Below, piece after piece: positions 1 to 6,239 of a stretch of DNA of 7,069 nucleotides. Location: the NCBI GenBank assembly GCA_937967725.1, contig CALBSY010000354.1:1-7069 (forward strand). Direction: 5' to 3'. The notes beneath the pieces are model-generated. The model worked only from the letters and a program-made list of their open reading frames with translations. It searched no databases and had not been told where the DNA came from. Source of the DNA: an uncultured Alphaproteobacteria bacterium. Its GTDB lineage: Bacteria > Pseudomonadota > Alphaproteobacteria > Caulobacterales > Aquidulcibacteraceae. The stretch's first letter is position 1. Every line of letters begins with the position of its first letter. The position numbers and the translations under genes were made by a program.

Positions 1-526
1 TATCAGCGATTTCGCGCGCCAGCGTCTCGGCCAGCGCCGGCACCTCCGCCAGCGCTTTCTGCCGCGCCGCGTCGACCCGCGCTTCCGCGGTCGCGATCCG
101 CTGCGCCAGCCGCTGTTCGGCTGCGTCCTGCTCCGCCGTCAGCTTCGCCGTGATGTCGGCGCGCGCCGCGTCGATCATGGCGCGCGCTTCAGCGCGGGCC
201 TTGGCGGTGGCTTTCTCCATCGCCGCGCGCGCGTCGTCGGCCTCGGCGCTCTTCTGCGCCGCCTGGTCGAGATCGCTCTTCACCGCGCCAGCGCGCGCTT
301 CGAGCACGCCGCCAACACGCGGCAACACAAAGCGCGACACCACGAAGTAGAGCACGCCAAACGTGATCGCGAACCAGAACAACTGGGTCCCGAACGTGGT
401 CGGATCGAACGGTGGGAACGCGCTGCTGCCCGCGGCGTGCTCGCCGCCATGCGCGGCCGCATCGGCAGCGCCATGGGCTGCGTCAGCAGCGTGAGGGTCG
501 ACGGTCGCGGGCGGGTGAGCCGCCAT
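1..526 (-). CDS. atpX: F-type ATP synthase subunit b' (Fo peripheral stalk), 3' end outside window
   Basis: This encodes one strand of the peripheral stalk that holds the F1 head stationary against the rotating c ring in the inner membrane. 175 codons are visible; the C-terminus lies beyond the left edge. Residues 1-36 are Ala/His-rich and probably disordered. An FPPFD motif at 37-41 leads into a single membrane helix at about 45-66, then VLPR at 67-70 and a long charged, Ala-rich helix typical of the dimerising stalk. The FPPFDxxTF...LPR pattern and the position directly after atpE identify it as b' (also called atpG or atpF2) rather than b, which normally follows next. The ATG is preceded by GGAG about nine bases upstream and lies 15 bases after the atpE stop, so it is part of the same operon. 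Alphaproteobacteria and phototrophs use a b/b' heterodimer where E. coli uses two b chains. The symbol is a naming choice; the family call is secure. Confidence 0.9.
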   Translation of the reverse strand, partial: MAAHPPATVDPHAADAAHGAADAAAHGGEHAAGSSAFPPFDPTTFGTQLFWFAITFGVLYFVVSRFVLPRVGGVLEARAGAVKSDLDQAAQKSAEADDARAAMEKATAKARAEARAMIDAARADITAKLTAEQDAAEQRLAQRIATAEARVDAARQKALAEVPALAETLAREIAD

Positions 527-541
527 CAGGATCTGCTCCGC

Positions 542-769
542 TTAGAATACGAACAGCAACAGAAGCGCGATCAGCAGCGAGAAGATGCCGAGCGCTTCGG
601 TCACCGCGAAGCCGAAGATCAAGTTGCCGAATTGCTTCGGCGCTTCCGACGGGTTGCGCAGCGCACCCTGTAGGAAGTTGCCGAAGATGATGCCGACGCC
701 GATGCCGGCGCCGCCCATGCCGATGGCGGCGATACCTGCCCCGATCAGTTTCGCTGCTTCAGCGTCCAT
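542..769 (-). CDS. atpE: F-type ATP synthase subunit c (proteolipid ring)
   Basis: This 75-residue protein is the proton-carrying rotor subunit, many copies of which form the c ring in the inner membrane. Two membrane helices are visible, about 8-33 and 48-73. The first holds a glycine-rich GxGxGxG-type packing motif (about residues 17-26). They are joined by the polar loop R38-N39-P40, which contacts F1 gamma/epsilon. The ion-binding carboxylate is E58 in the second helix. The surrounding residues lack the Gln and Ser ligands of sodium-binding c subunits, so proton coupling is expected. A longer start at TTG 784 (adding METKN) is in frame, but the ATG at 769 has GGAG at 782-779 with a 9-base spacing and gives the usual length, so it is preferred. 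It lies between atpB (33 bases upstream) and b' (15 bases downstream). Confidence 0.95.
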   Translation of the reverse strand: MDAEAAKLIGAGIAAIGMGGAGIGVGIIFGNFLQGALRNPSEAPKQFGNLIFGFAVTEALGIFSLLIALLLLFVF

Positions 770-802
770 GTTCTTTGTCTCCAACTTTCTCTTAGCGATG
801 GC
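770..802 (-). promoter_or_regulatory. atpE translation initiation region with purine-rich leader
   Basis: This is the spacer between the atpB stop and the atpE ATG. Read on the minus strand, it turns from GC-rich coding sequence into a run dominated by A and G, with the ribosome binding site GGAG at 782-779. Little secondary structure seems possible across it. In E. coli an unstructured, A/U-rich region upstream of atpE raises c-subunit translation to match its high copy number. A similar role here is inferred from composition and position only. Confidence 0.45.
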
Positions 803-1579
803 CTAGTGATGGCCAGGGTGAAGGGCGTCGTTCAGGTAAATGCAGGTTAGCAGTGCGAACACGTACGCCTGCAGGAACGCGACCAGGAATTCGAGTGCGT
901 AAAGCGCGACCGTCATGGTCAGCGGCAAGAGAGAACCAAACAGGCCGACAAACCCCGCGGCTGCCATCATCGGCACGAAGCCGGCGAACACTTTCAGCAC
1001 CAGGTGCCCAGCCAGCACGTTGGCCCAAAGACGAACCGCGTGGGAGAGCGGTCGCGAAAAGAAGGAAATGATCTCGATGAAGACCACAAACGGCAGGATG
1101 TAGATCGGCACGCCCGACGGCACGAACAGCTTGAAGAACTTCAGCCCGTTCTTGGCGAGGCCCACCACGATCACCGTGAGGAACACCATCAGCGCCATCG
1201 TCGCGGTGACGATGATGTGGCTGGTCGGGGTGAAGAAATACGGGAACATGCCCAGCATGTTCGCCGCGAAGATCCAGAGGAAGAGCGTGAACACGAACGG
1301 GAAGAAGCGTTTCACGCCCTCGTCGCCCGCGGCGTCGCGCACCATGCCGTGGATGAAATTGTATCCGGTCTCGGCGACCACTTGCGCGCGGCCCGGCACC
1401 AGCGCCGCCGGCTTCATCGCCCAATAGAAGAACCCCGCCGTCAGCGCCGTGCCAGCAAGCATGAACAGCGCGGCGTCGTTGAACGCCAGATTGCCAACGC
1501 CCCACGCCGCCGGCAGCTCGGCAACCTGTGCGTCCACGGTGTTGTTGGTGTGGAACTGGTGGATCGGGTCGTTCGACAA
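803..1579 (-). CDS. atpB: F-type ATP synthase subunit a (proton channel)
   Basis: This 258-residue integral membrane protein forms the two proton half-channels against the c ring. The essential arginine is R183 within SHAVRLWAN, matching E. coli R210. Further on, E230 and Q237 keep the seven-residue spacing of E. coli H245 and Q252; a Glu at the first position is usual outside enterics. Several hydrophobic helices are clear, including about 33-53, 94-116, 121-142, 156-176 and 205-247. The N-terminus starts with SNDPIHQF, the form usual in alphaproteobacteria. The start is a TTG: no ATG or GTG is available before the conserved DPIHQF, and GAGG at 1591-1588 sits eight bases upstream. That binding site overlaps the atpI stop TGA (1592-1590), suggesting translational coupling. 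The length is normal for the family. Confidence 0.96.
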   Translation of the reverse strand: MSNDPIHQFHTNNTVDAQVAELPAAWGVGNLAFNDAALFMLAGTALTAGFFYWAMKPAALVPGRAQVVAETGYNFIHGMVRDAAGDEGVKRFFPFVFTLFLWIFAANMLGMFPYFFTPTSHIIVTATMALMVFLTVIVVGLAKNGLKFFKLFVPSGVPIYILPFVVFIEIISFFSRPLSHAVRLWANVLAGHLVLKVFAGFVPMMAAAGFVGLFGSLLPLTMTVALYALEFLVAFLQAYVFALLTCIYLNDALHPGHH

Positions 1580-1587
1580 ACTTACAT

Positions 1588-1592
1588 CCTCA
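1588..1592 (-). promoter_or_regulatory. atpB ribosome binding site overlapping atpI stop
   Basis: On the minus strand the bases TGAGG combine the atpI stop codon TGA with the Shine-Dalgarno core GAGG. Eight bases separate it from the TTG start at 1579. It decides the atpB start, because the ATG in between (1585-1583 region) is followed at once by TAA. Confidence 0.6.
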
Positions 1593-1925
1593 ATCGTCGT
1601 CGTCCGGGATCGACGGCGCGTTCGGATCCGGCGGATTGGCCCGGTTATACGACTGCGCCACGCGCACGACGTTCACCACGCCCGCCACGAACCCCAGCCC
1701 GAAGCCGATCACCAGCCCCCACGGCGAAGTGTGGAGAAAGTAATCCGCCCCAAGGCCGAGCAATGCGCCGACGATGATTGCCGCACCGAACTCTCCGCCG
1801 AACCTCAGCGCCAGCGAGGCGGCGCTTTGCGGCGGCTGGGAATTCGCGGAGCCCGTTCCCCGTGCCTCGGCCACGCGCCGGCGCAGGTTGGAAAGGGCGT
1901 CCTCCGGCGGTGTTTTGTCAGCCAT
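1590..1925 (-). CDS. atpI: AtpI family ATP synthase accessory membrane protein
   Basis: This 111-residue protein is the first gene of the Fo operon. A charged, soluble N-terminus (1-40) is followed by two membrane helices at about 43-63 and 69-89, joined by a short loop containing D61-Y62 and SPWG (67-70). This is the AtpI/AtpZ pattern (family ATPase_gene1), proposed to help c-ring assembly or to act in Mg2+/Ca2+ supply to the enzyme; the molecular role is not settled. The second helix (glycine-rich, then NVVR) is typical of alphaproteobacterial AtpI. The C-terminus is Pro/Asp-rich and ends in four Asp. The ATG start gives a sensible length, but no convincing Shine-Dalgarno sequence precedes it. 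A candidate promoter lies 62 bases upstream. It is followed by atpB with a ten-base gap. Confidence 0.88.
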   Translation of the reverse strand: MADKTPPEDALSNLRRRVAEARGTGSANSQPPQSAASLALRFGGEFGAAIIVGALLGLGADYFLHTSPWGLVIGFGLGFVAGVVNVVRVAQSYNRANPPDPNAPSIPDDDD

Positions 1926-1986
1926 TGAACGGTCGATACGCGCCCGCGGGGCGACTCAAAGATTTGGCCCCCCGTTCGCGCGCGCG

Positions 1987-2015
1987 GAAACTAGCAGGGG
2001 CCGGTCCCAGGTCAA
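1987..2015 (-). promoter_or_regulatory. Candidate promoter of the atpI-atpB-atpE-b' operon
   Basis: Read on the minus strand, TTGACC (2015-2010) is followed after 14 bases by GCTAGTTTC (1995-1987). This closely matches the Caulobacter housekeeping promoter form TTGACG-N10-14-GCTANAWC. Counted as classical hexamers it is TTGACC with a 16-base spacer and TAGTTT. Transcription would start near 1981, leaving a leader of about 55 bases before the atpI ATG. It is the best promoter match I found in the gap between smc and atpI. Confidence 0.6.
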
Positions 2016-2026
2016 GGAAACCGGCC
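1999..2026. repeat. Inverted repeat around the atp promoter -35 element
   Basis: Two perfect 7-base arms, GGCCGGT (2026-2020) and ACCGGCC (2005-1999) on the minus strand, are separated by 14 bases, so their centres are 21 bases apart, about two helical turns. The TTGACC -35 element lies between the arms. This geometry suits a dimeric regulator, but in a GC-rich genome it could be chance. Confidence 0.4.
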
Positions 2027-2073
2027 TGCGACATTTGCTTGTCTGATATGCGGTTTGGGCCGCCGGAAACCGG

Positions 2074-5000
2074 CTATTCCGCCGCCATCGCCTGCGCCCG
2101 CCCGAGGTCCACCGAAACGAGCTGGGAAATGCCCTGTTCGGGCATGGTCACGCCGTAGAGCCGGTCCATGCGCGACATTGTCACCGGGTTGTGCGTGATG
2201 ACGAGGAAACGGGTGGTGGTGAGCCGCTTCATCTCCTCCAGCAGGCGGTAGAAGCGGTCGACATTGGCGTCGTCCAGCGGCGCGTCGACTTCGTCCAGCA
2301 CGCAGAGCGGCGCCGGATTGGCCAGGAACACCGCGAAGATGAGCGCCGTCGCCGTCAACGCCTGTTCGCCGCCGGAGAGCAGGTTGAGGCTGGTCAGCCG
2401 CTTGCCCGGCGGCTGGGCGAAGATTTCCAGCCCCGCTTCCAGCGGGTCTTCGCTCTCGGTCAGCTTCAGCGCCGCCTGGCCGCCTTCGAACAAAGTGGCG
2501 AACAATTGCGCGAAGTGCGCATCGACTTCCTCGAACGCCCGCATCAGCCGCGTGCGGCCTTCGTTGTTCAGCGTCGTGATGGCGCGCCGCAACTTGGCGA
2601 TGCCTTGCGCGACGTCTTCTTTCTCCTTGGTCAGTGTGGCGATGCGCTCCTGCGTTTCGGCGAGTTCTTCTTGTGCGCGAAGATTCACTAGCCCCGCCGC
2701 ATCGCGCTCGGACTTGAGCCGCTCGTAGCGCCGTTCGATCTCAGCAATCGGGGCCGAGCCCAGCGCGCCTGACAGCAGATTGCCCGTCAGCCCGGCCAAA
2801 TCTTCCGGCGCTCTGCCGACTTGTTCGCGCGCTTGCGCGGCGATGCCCTCGACGCGCTCCGCCGTTGCTTGCGCTTGCGCCTGCGCCGCCGCTCGTTTCT
2901 CGCGCGCGGTCGCATGCGCTTCTTCCAGCGCGCGCGCCCGCTCAGCCGCTGTCCGCGCCGCGGTCTCCGCTTCCGCCACGCGGTCGCCCGCCGCCGCCCT
3001 GCGGCGTTCGACCTCGCCGGCTTCGTCCATCAGCGCTTCGAGCTTGGCGCTGGCGTCGCCCGGCGCGGCTTTGGCCGCGTCGCGGCGTCGCTCGATCTCG
3101 TCCAATTCGCGCGCCAGCGCGTCGAGCCGCTTGTCCGCATCCGCCACACGCGCGCGCCATTGCGCGCTTTCGCTTTCCACGGCGCTGCGCCGCGCATCGC
3201 GCTGGGCGCGATCGCGCCGCAGGCTCTGCGCCGCCGCGCTGGCTTCCGCCGCCGCCAGCCGGGCTGCTTCCACCGCCGCGCGCGCCGCAGTGAGCGCGGC
3301 TTCATCCACCGGCGCTGAAGGACCAGACGCCGCGCCTTCTGCGACGCTTTGGGCCGCTCGCGCGTCGGCGATCTCCGCGGCAAGCGCTTGCGCCTGCGCC
3401 TGCAAATCCGCGCGGCGTTCGCTCGCACGGACGCGTTCGGCCTCCAGGCGTTCCGCTTCGCGCGAAGCTTCCGCGTCGGCTGACGCGCGCTTAGGCGCTT
3501 CCGCGCGCAATTCGTGCACTTTCGCATCGAGCTTCTGCCGTTCGGCCTTCGCTGCTTCCCATGCCGCCTTCGCCTTGCGCAACCGCTCTTCCGCCGCGCT
3601 CAACTCCGCACGCGCCGTCGCCAGTCGGTTCTTTTGCTCCAACCGAGTCGCCGCTGGTTGCGGCGCATCCGAGCGCCGCACAAATCCATCCCAGCGCCAC
3701 AGATCGCCGTCGCGCGACACCAGCCGCGCGCCCGGCGGTAGCTGCTTGGCTAAAGCTGCTCCGTCCTTGGCGTCGACAACGCCGATCAGCGCCAGCCGCG
3801 CCGCGAGCGCCGCTGGCGCCTTCACGAACCGCGCAAGCGACTGCGTCGCGGCAGGCAGTCTGGGTTCGGGCATATCGGCGCCGGCCCAGCGAGACGGCGC
3901 CTCAGCGTGTGTCGAAGCGTCGATGTCTTCACCAAGCGCCGCCGCCAACGCGCGCTCGTAGCCGGGCTCGACGTCGATCGAGGCCAACACTGGCGGAAAC
4001 TTTGCCGCATCCGGCGGCGCCAGCTTGTCGAGCGCGCGCACCTCCGCTTCCAGTTCGTGCAATGCCTTCTCGGCGGCGCGATAGGGCGTCCATGCCGCTT
4101 CGTCCGCGGCCTCCGCGCGTTTCAACGCGGTTTCGGCTTCGTTGAGCGACGTACGCAAGGCCGAACTTGCCGCGTGCGTGCTTTGCGCTTGCTGGCGCGC
4201 CGCCGCCGCGCGCGCGTCGATCTCGTCGGCGCCGGGCAGGGCGGCGATCTGCGCTTCCACCGCCTGCTTGCGTTCGTTCAGGCGCGCCAGGCGCGTCCGC
4301 GCGCTTTCGGCTGCATCGGTCAGCGCCTGCGACCGAGCGCGCTGCGCCGCCGCCTCCGCCGCCAGCGCCTCGAGTTTCGACTCCGCTTCGGCGCGCCTCG
4401 CTGCCGCCTCTTGCTCTGCGCTTGTTTCCTTTTCGAGCGCCGCCTGTGCTTGATCCTTGTCCGCCGGCCCCAGCGCAGCCGCTTCCTCAGCCAGCCGCGT
4501 AAGCGCAGCTTCCGCATCTTGCTTCAGCGCCGTCAGCCGCTCGCTTTCTTCCACCGCCCGGCGCGCATCCGCGTCGCAGCGCTCGATCGCCGCCTCGGCT
4601 TCCGCCACATCGCGCTCCAACCCGACCCGCCCGCCTTCCAGCCGGCGCAGCACCGCCGCGGCCACTGCTTCTTCCTCGCGCAACGGCGAGAGCGCATCGC
4701 GCGCTTCCTCTGCGGCGCGTTCAGCCGCGCTCGCTTCCGTCGCGGCTTGCGCCGCCGCACGCTCGGCCTCGCGCTGGATAGCTTGCATTTCCGCTTCGCG
4801 CTCGCGCGCTTCGCTCCAGCGCCGGTGCAGCAACAGCGCCTCGGTCTCGCGCAACGTTTGCGCGAGGCCGCGATAGCGTTCAGCCTGGCGCGCCTGTTTC
4901 TTCAAGCTCGCGGCCTGGCCCTCGATCTCAGCCAAGACTTCATCGAGCCGGGCCAGATTGGTTTCGGCAGCCTTGAGCTTGAGGTCTGCTTCGTGCCGCC

Positions 5001-5526
5001 GCGCATGCAGTCCGGCGATGCCGGCCGCGTCTTCCAGAATGCGGCGCCGGTTCTGCGGCTTCGCCGCGATCAGTTCTGAGATTTGCCCCTGGCGCACCAA
5101 TGCCGGCGAGTTGGCGCCGGTGGCGGCGTCCGCGAACAGTAGCTGCACGTCCTTAGCGCGCATTTCCTTGCCGTTGATGCGGTAGGTCGAGCCAAGCCCG
5201 CGCCTGATGCGGCGCGACACTTCCAGCAGATCCTCCGTGTTGAACGGCGCCGGCGCACGGCCTGCCGCGTCGGTCAGCACCAGCGTCACTTCGGCGTGCT
5301 CGCGCGCGGGTCTGCCGGCGCTGCCGGAGAAAATCACGTCGTCCATGTCCGACGCGCGCATGGATTTGGCGCTGGTCGCGCCCATCACCCAGCGCACGGC
5401 CTCAAGAAGATTGGACTTGCCACAGCCGTTCGGGCCGACGACGCCCGTCAGCCCTTGTTCGATCGGCGCGCGCGCCGGATCGACAAAGCTTTTGAAGCCG
5501 TGGAGGCGCAGCTCGGTGATGTGCAC
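2074..5526 (-). CDS. smc: Chromosome condensation and segregation protein Smc
   Basis: Smc is the ATP-driven, ring-forming subunit of bacterial condensin; with ScpA and ScpB it extrudes and aligns chromosome arms from the origin. At 1150 residues it has the usual family length and all domains in order. The N-terminal head has Walker A GPNGCGKS (31-38), an R-loop arginine R57 and a Q-loop RQGQI (145-149). A coiled coil runs about 175-505, the hinge about 508-628, and a second coiled coil from about 630 to 985. The C-terminal head has the ABC signature SGGEQ at 1051-1055, Walker B ending D1078-E1079, a D-loop and the H-loop histidine H1112. The coils are extremely rich in Ala, Glu and Arg. The start is GTG, the only start between the upstream gene's in-frame TAG and the conserved head, with a poor GGAAGG-type binding site about 12 bases upstream. 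It lies 21 bases after the DsbA-like gene, so the two are probably cotranscribed. Confidence 0.97.
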   Translation of the reverse strand: MHITELRLHGFKSFVDPARAPIEQGLTGVVGPNGCGKSNLLEAVRWVMGATSAKSMRASDMDDVIFSGSAGRPAREHAEVTLVLTDAAGRAPAPFNTEDLLEVSRRIRRGLGSTYRINGKEMRAKDVQLLFADAATGANSPALVRQGQISELIAAKPQNRRRILEDAAGIAGLHARRHEADLKLKAAETNLARLDEVLAEIEGQAASLKKQARQAERYRGLAQTLRETEALLLHRRWSEAREREAEMQAIQREAERAAAQAATEASAAERAAEEARDALSPLREEEAVAAAVLRRLEGGRVGLERDVAEAEAAIERCDADARRAVEESERLTALKQDAEAALTRLAEEAAALGPADKDQAQAALEKETSAEQEAAARRAEAESKLEALAAEAAAQRARSQALTDAAESARTRLARLNERKQAVEAQIAALPGADEIDARAAAARQQAQSTHAASSALRTSLNEAETALKRAEAADEAAWTPYRAAEKALHELEAEVRALDKLAPPDAAKFPPVLASIDVEPGYERALAAALGEDIDASTHAEAPSRWAGADMPEPRLPAATQSLARFVKAPAALAARLALIGVVDAKDGAALAKQLPPGARLVSRDGDLWRWDGFVRRSDAPQPAATRLEQKNRLATARAELSAAEERLRKAKAAWEAAKAERQKLDAKVHELRAEAPKRASADAEASREAERLEAERVRASERRADLQAQAQALAAEIADARAAQSVAEGAASGPSAPVDEAALTAARAAVEAARLAAAEASAAAQSLRRDRAQRDARRSAVESESAQWRARVADADKRLDALARELDEIERRRDAAKAAPGDASAKLEALMDEAGEVERRRAAAGDRVAEAETAARTAAERARALEEAHATAREKRAAAQAQAQATAERVEGIAAQAREQVGRAPEDLAGLTGNLLSGALGSAPIAEIERRYERLKSERDAAGLVNLRAQEELAETQERIATLTKEKEDVAQGIAKLRRAITTLNNEGRTRLMRAFEEVDAHFAQLFATLFEGGQAALKLTESEDPLEAGLEIFAQPPGKRLTSLNLLSGGEQALTATALIFAVFLANPAPLCVLDEVDAPLDDANVDRFYRLLEEMKRLTTTRFLVITHNPVTMSRMDRLYGVTMPEQGISQLVSVDLGRAQAMAAE

Positions 5527-5547
5527 TTGTGCTGCGCGCCTTCCCGA

Positions 5548-6180
5548 CTAGCTCGACAATTCCGCTTCGATGATCCGCGACAGACCTTCCCAGGTCACCA
5601 CGCTCGGATCTTCGATCTTGCGGCCGTTGATGATGATGGTCGGCGTGCCTGTGATGTTAAACGGCCGCGCTCCCTCGACGATGCGGCGCACGCGTTCGGC
5701 GCCTGCCTCATCGCTGATGCACTGGTTGACTTGTTGCTCGGAAAGCCCAGCCGCCGCGCCGATCTCGATCATCTTCTGGCGCACGCCGTCCATGCTTCCG
5801 CCGGCGAACATCGCCTGCTGCTGCCGGAAGAGTTCGCCGATGCGGGTAAAGTATTGCTCGGGTGAGGCGCCGCCGCAGCGCGCCAGCTGGAAGCCGGCGA
5901 CCGCCACCGCCGCCGGGGGGGTTGGAAACTCGCGGAAGATGATCTTCACGCGGCCAGTGTCGATGTAGGTTTCCTTGAGCTGATCCCACACAGCCGCATG
6001 GAACGTCGCACAGTGCGGGCAGGTGGTGGAAGCGTATTCGATGATGGTCACCGGGGCGTCGTCGGCGCCCAGCACCATGTCGTCGGGCGTCGCAGCGGTG
6101 CCGCCGCTGGCGCCGTTGCACCCCACCAGCGCCAACGCGCTGACGCCCAAAATCAACTCGCGACGCCCGATGGCGATCAT
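5548..6180 (-). CDS. DsbA-like thioredoxin-fold lipoprotein with Tat-type signal
   Basis: This is a 210-residue thiol-disulfide oxidoreductase of the DsbA/Thioredoxin_4 group, expected to act outside the inner membrane on cysteine-containing substrates. Residues 1-21 form an export signal: a twin-arginine G-R-R-E-L-I-L (5-11), a short hydrophobic stretch, then the lipobox LVGC with C21 as the probable lipid anchor. The catalytic CPHC is at 54-57 and the cis-proline loop GTP at 178-180. Two further cysteines, C102 and C154, lie in the inserted helical domain and may form a structural disulfide. The start chosen is the ATG at 6180, preceded by a strong GGAGG seven bases upstream; an in-frame ATG at 6213 would add eleven residues but lacks such a site. 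Gene order places it between the DUF721 gene and smc. Its physiological substrate cannot be read from the sequence, and it may be a reductase or isomerase rather than an oxidase. Confidence 0.9.
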   Translation of the reverse strand: MIAIGRRELILGVSALALVGCNGASGGTAATPDDMVLGADDAPVTIIEYASTTCPHCATFHAAVWDQLKETYIDTGRVKIIFREFPTPPAAVAVAGFQLARCGGASPEQYFTRIGELFRQQQAMFAGGSMDGVRQKMIEIGAAAGLSEQQVNQCISDEAGAERVRRIVEGARPFNITGTPTIIINGRKIEDPSVVTWEGLSRIIEAELSS

Positions 6181-6187
6181 GGCCAAA

Positions 6188-6192
6188 CCTCC
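6188..6192 (-). promoter_or_regulatory. Strong ribosome binding site of the DsbA-like gene
   Basis: GGAGG on the minus strand lies seven bases before the ATG at 6180. It is the best Shine-Dalgarno match in the window, and it settles the start against the in-frame ATG at 6213. The 59-base gap to the upstream gene (6181-6239) holds no evident terminator. Confidence 0.7.
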
Positions 6193-6239
6193 AGAAAATC
6201 GAGCGGGAGGCATAGAGTTTTTTCGGAGCGGAGGAAACC

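Noticed and set aside
542..784. atpE starting from TTG at 784 (five extra residues)
   Set aside because: The TTG overlaps the Shine-Dalgarno sequence that correctly serves the ATG at 769, and the shorter form has the usual length.
797..814. 7-base direct repeat GATGGCC separated by TAGT at the end of atpB
   Set aside because: Too short and covers His codons and the stop; no sign of insertion or duplication.
1004..1777. 257-codon plus-strand open frame antisense to atpB and atpI
   Set aside because: Composition is Arg/His/Glu-heavy and the opposite strand holds two firmly identified ATP synthase genes.
2062..2074. Perfect 5-base-stem hairpin (GCCGG-TTT-CCGGC) at the smc stop, as an intrinsic terminator
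   Set aside because: The stem is short and no run of T follows on the minus strand. Perfect short hairpins are common at this GC content.
2780..3961. 393-codon open frame on the plus strand, antisense to smc
   Set aside because: Its translation is an Ser/Ala/Arg-dominated low-complexity string without domains. It arises from GC-rich coiled-coil codons of smc read backwards.
3907..5079. 390-codon plus-strand open frame overlapping the first half of smc
   Set aside because: Arg/Leu/Phe-rich shadow of smc with no recognisable family; the minus strand there encodes a complete conserved Smc.
5915..5921. Run of seven G (C on the coding strand) in the DsbA-like gene as a phase-variation tract
   Set aside because: The frame is intact, it encodes a normal Pro-rich turn, and runs of this length occur by chance in GC-rich DNA. 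Housekeeping context argues against switching.
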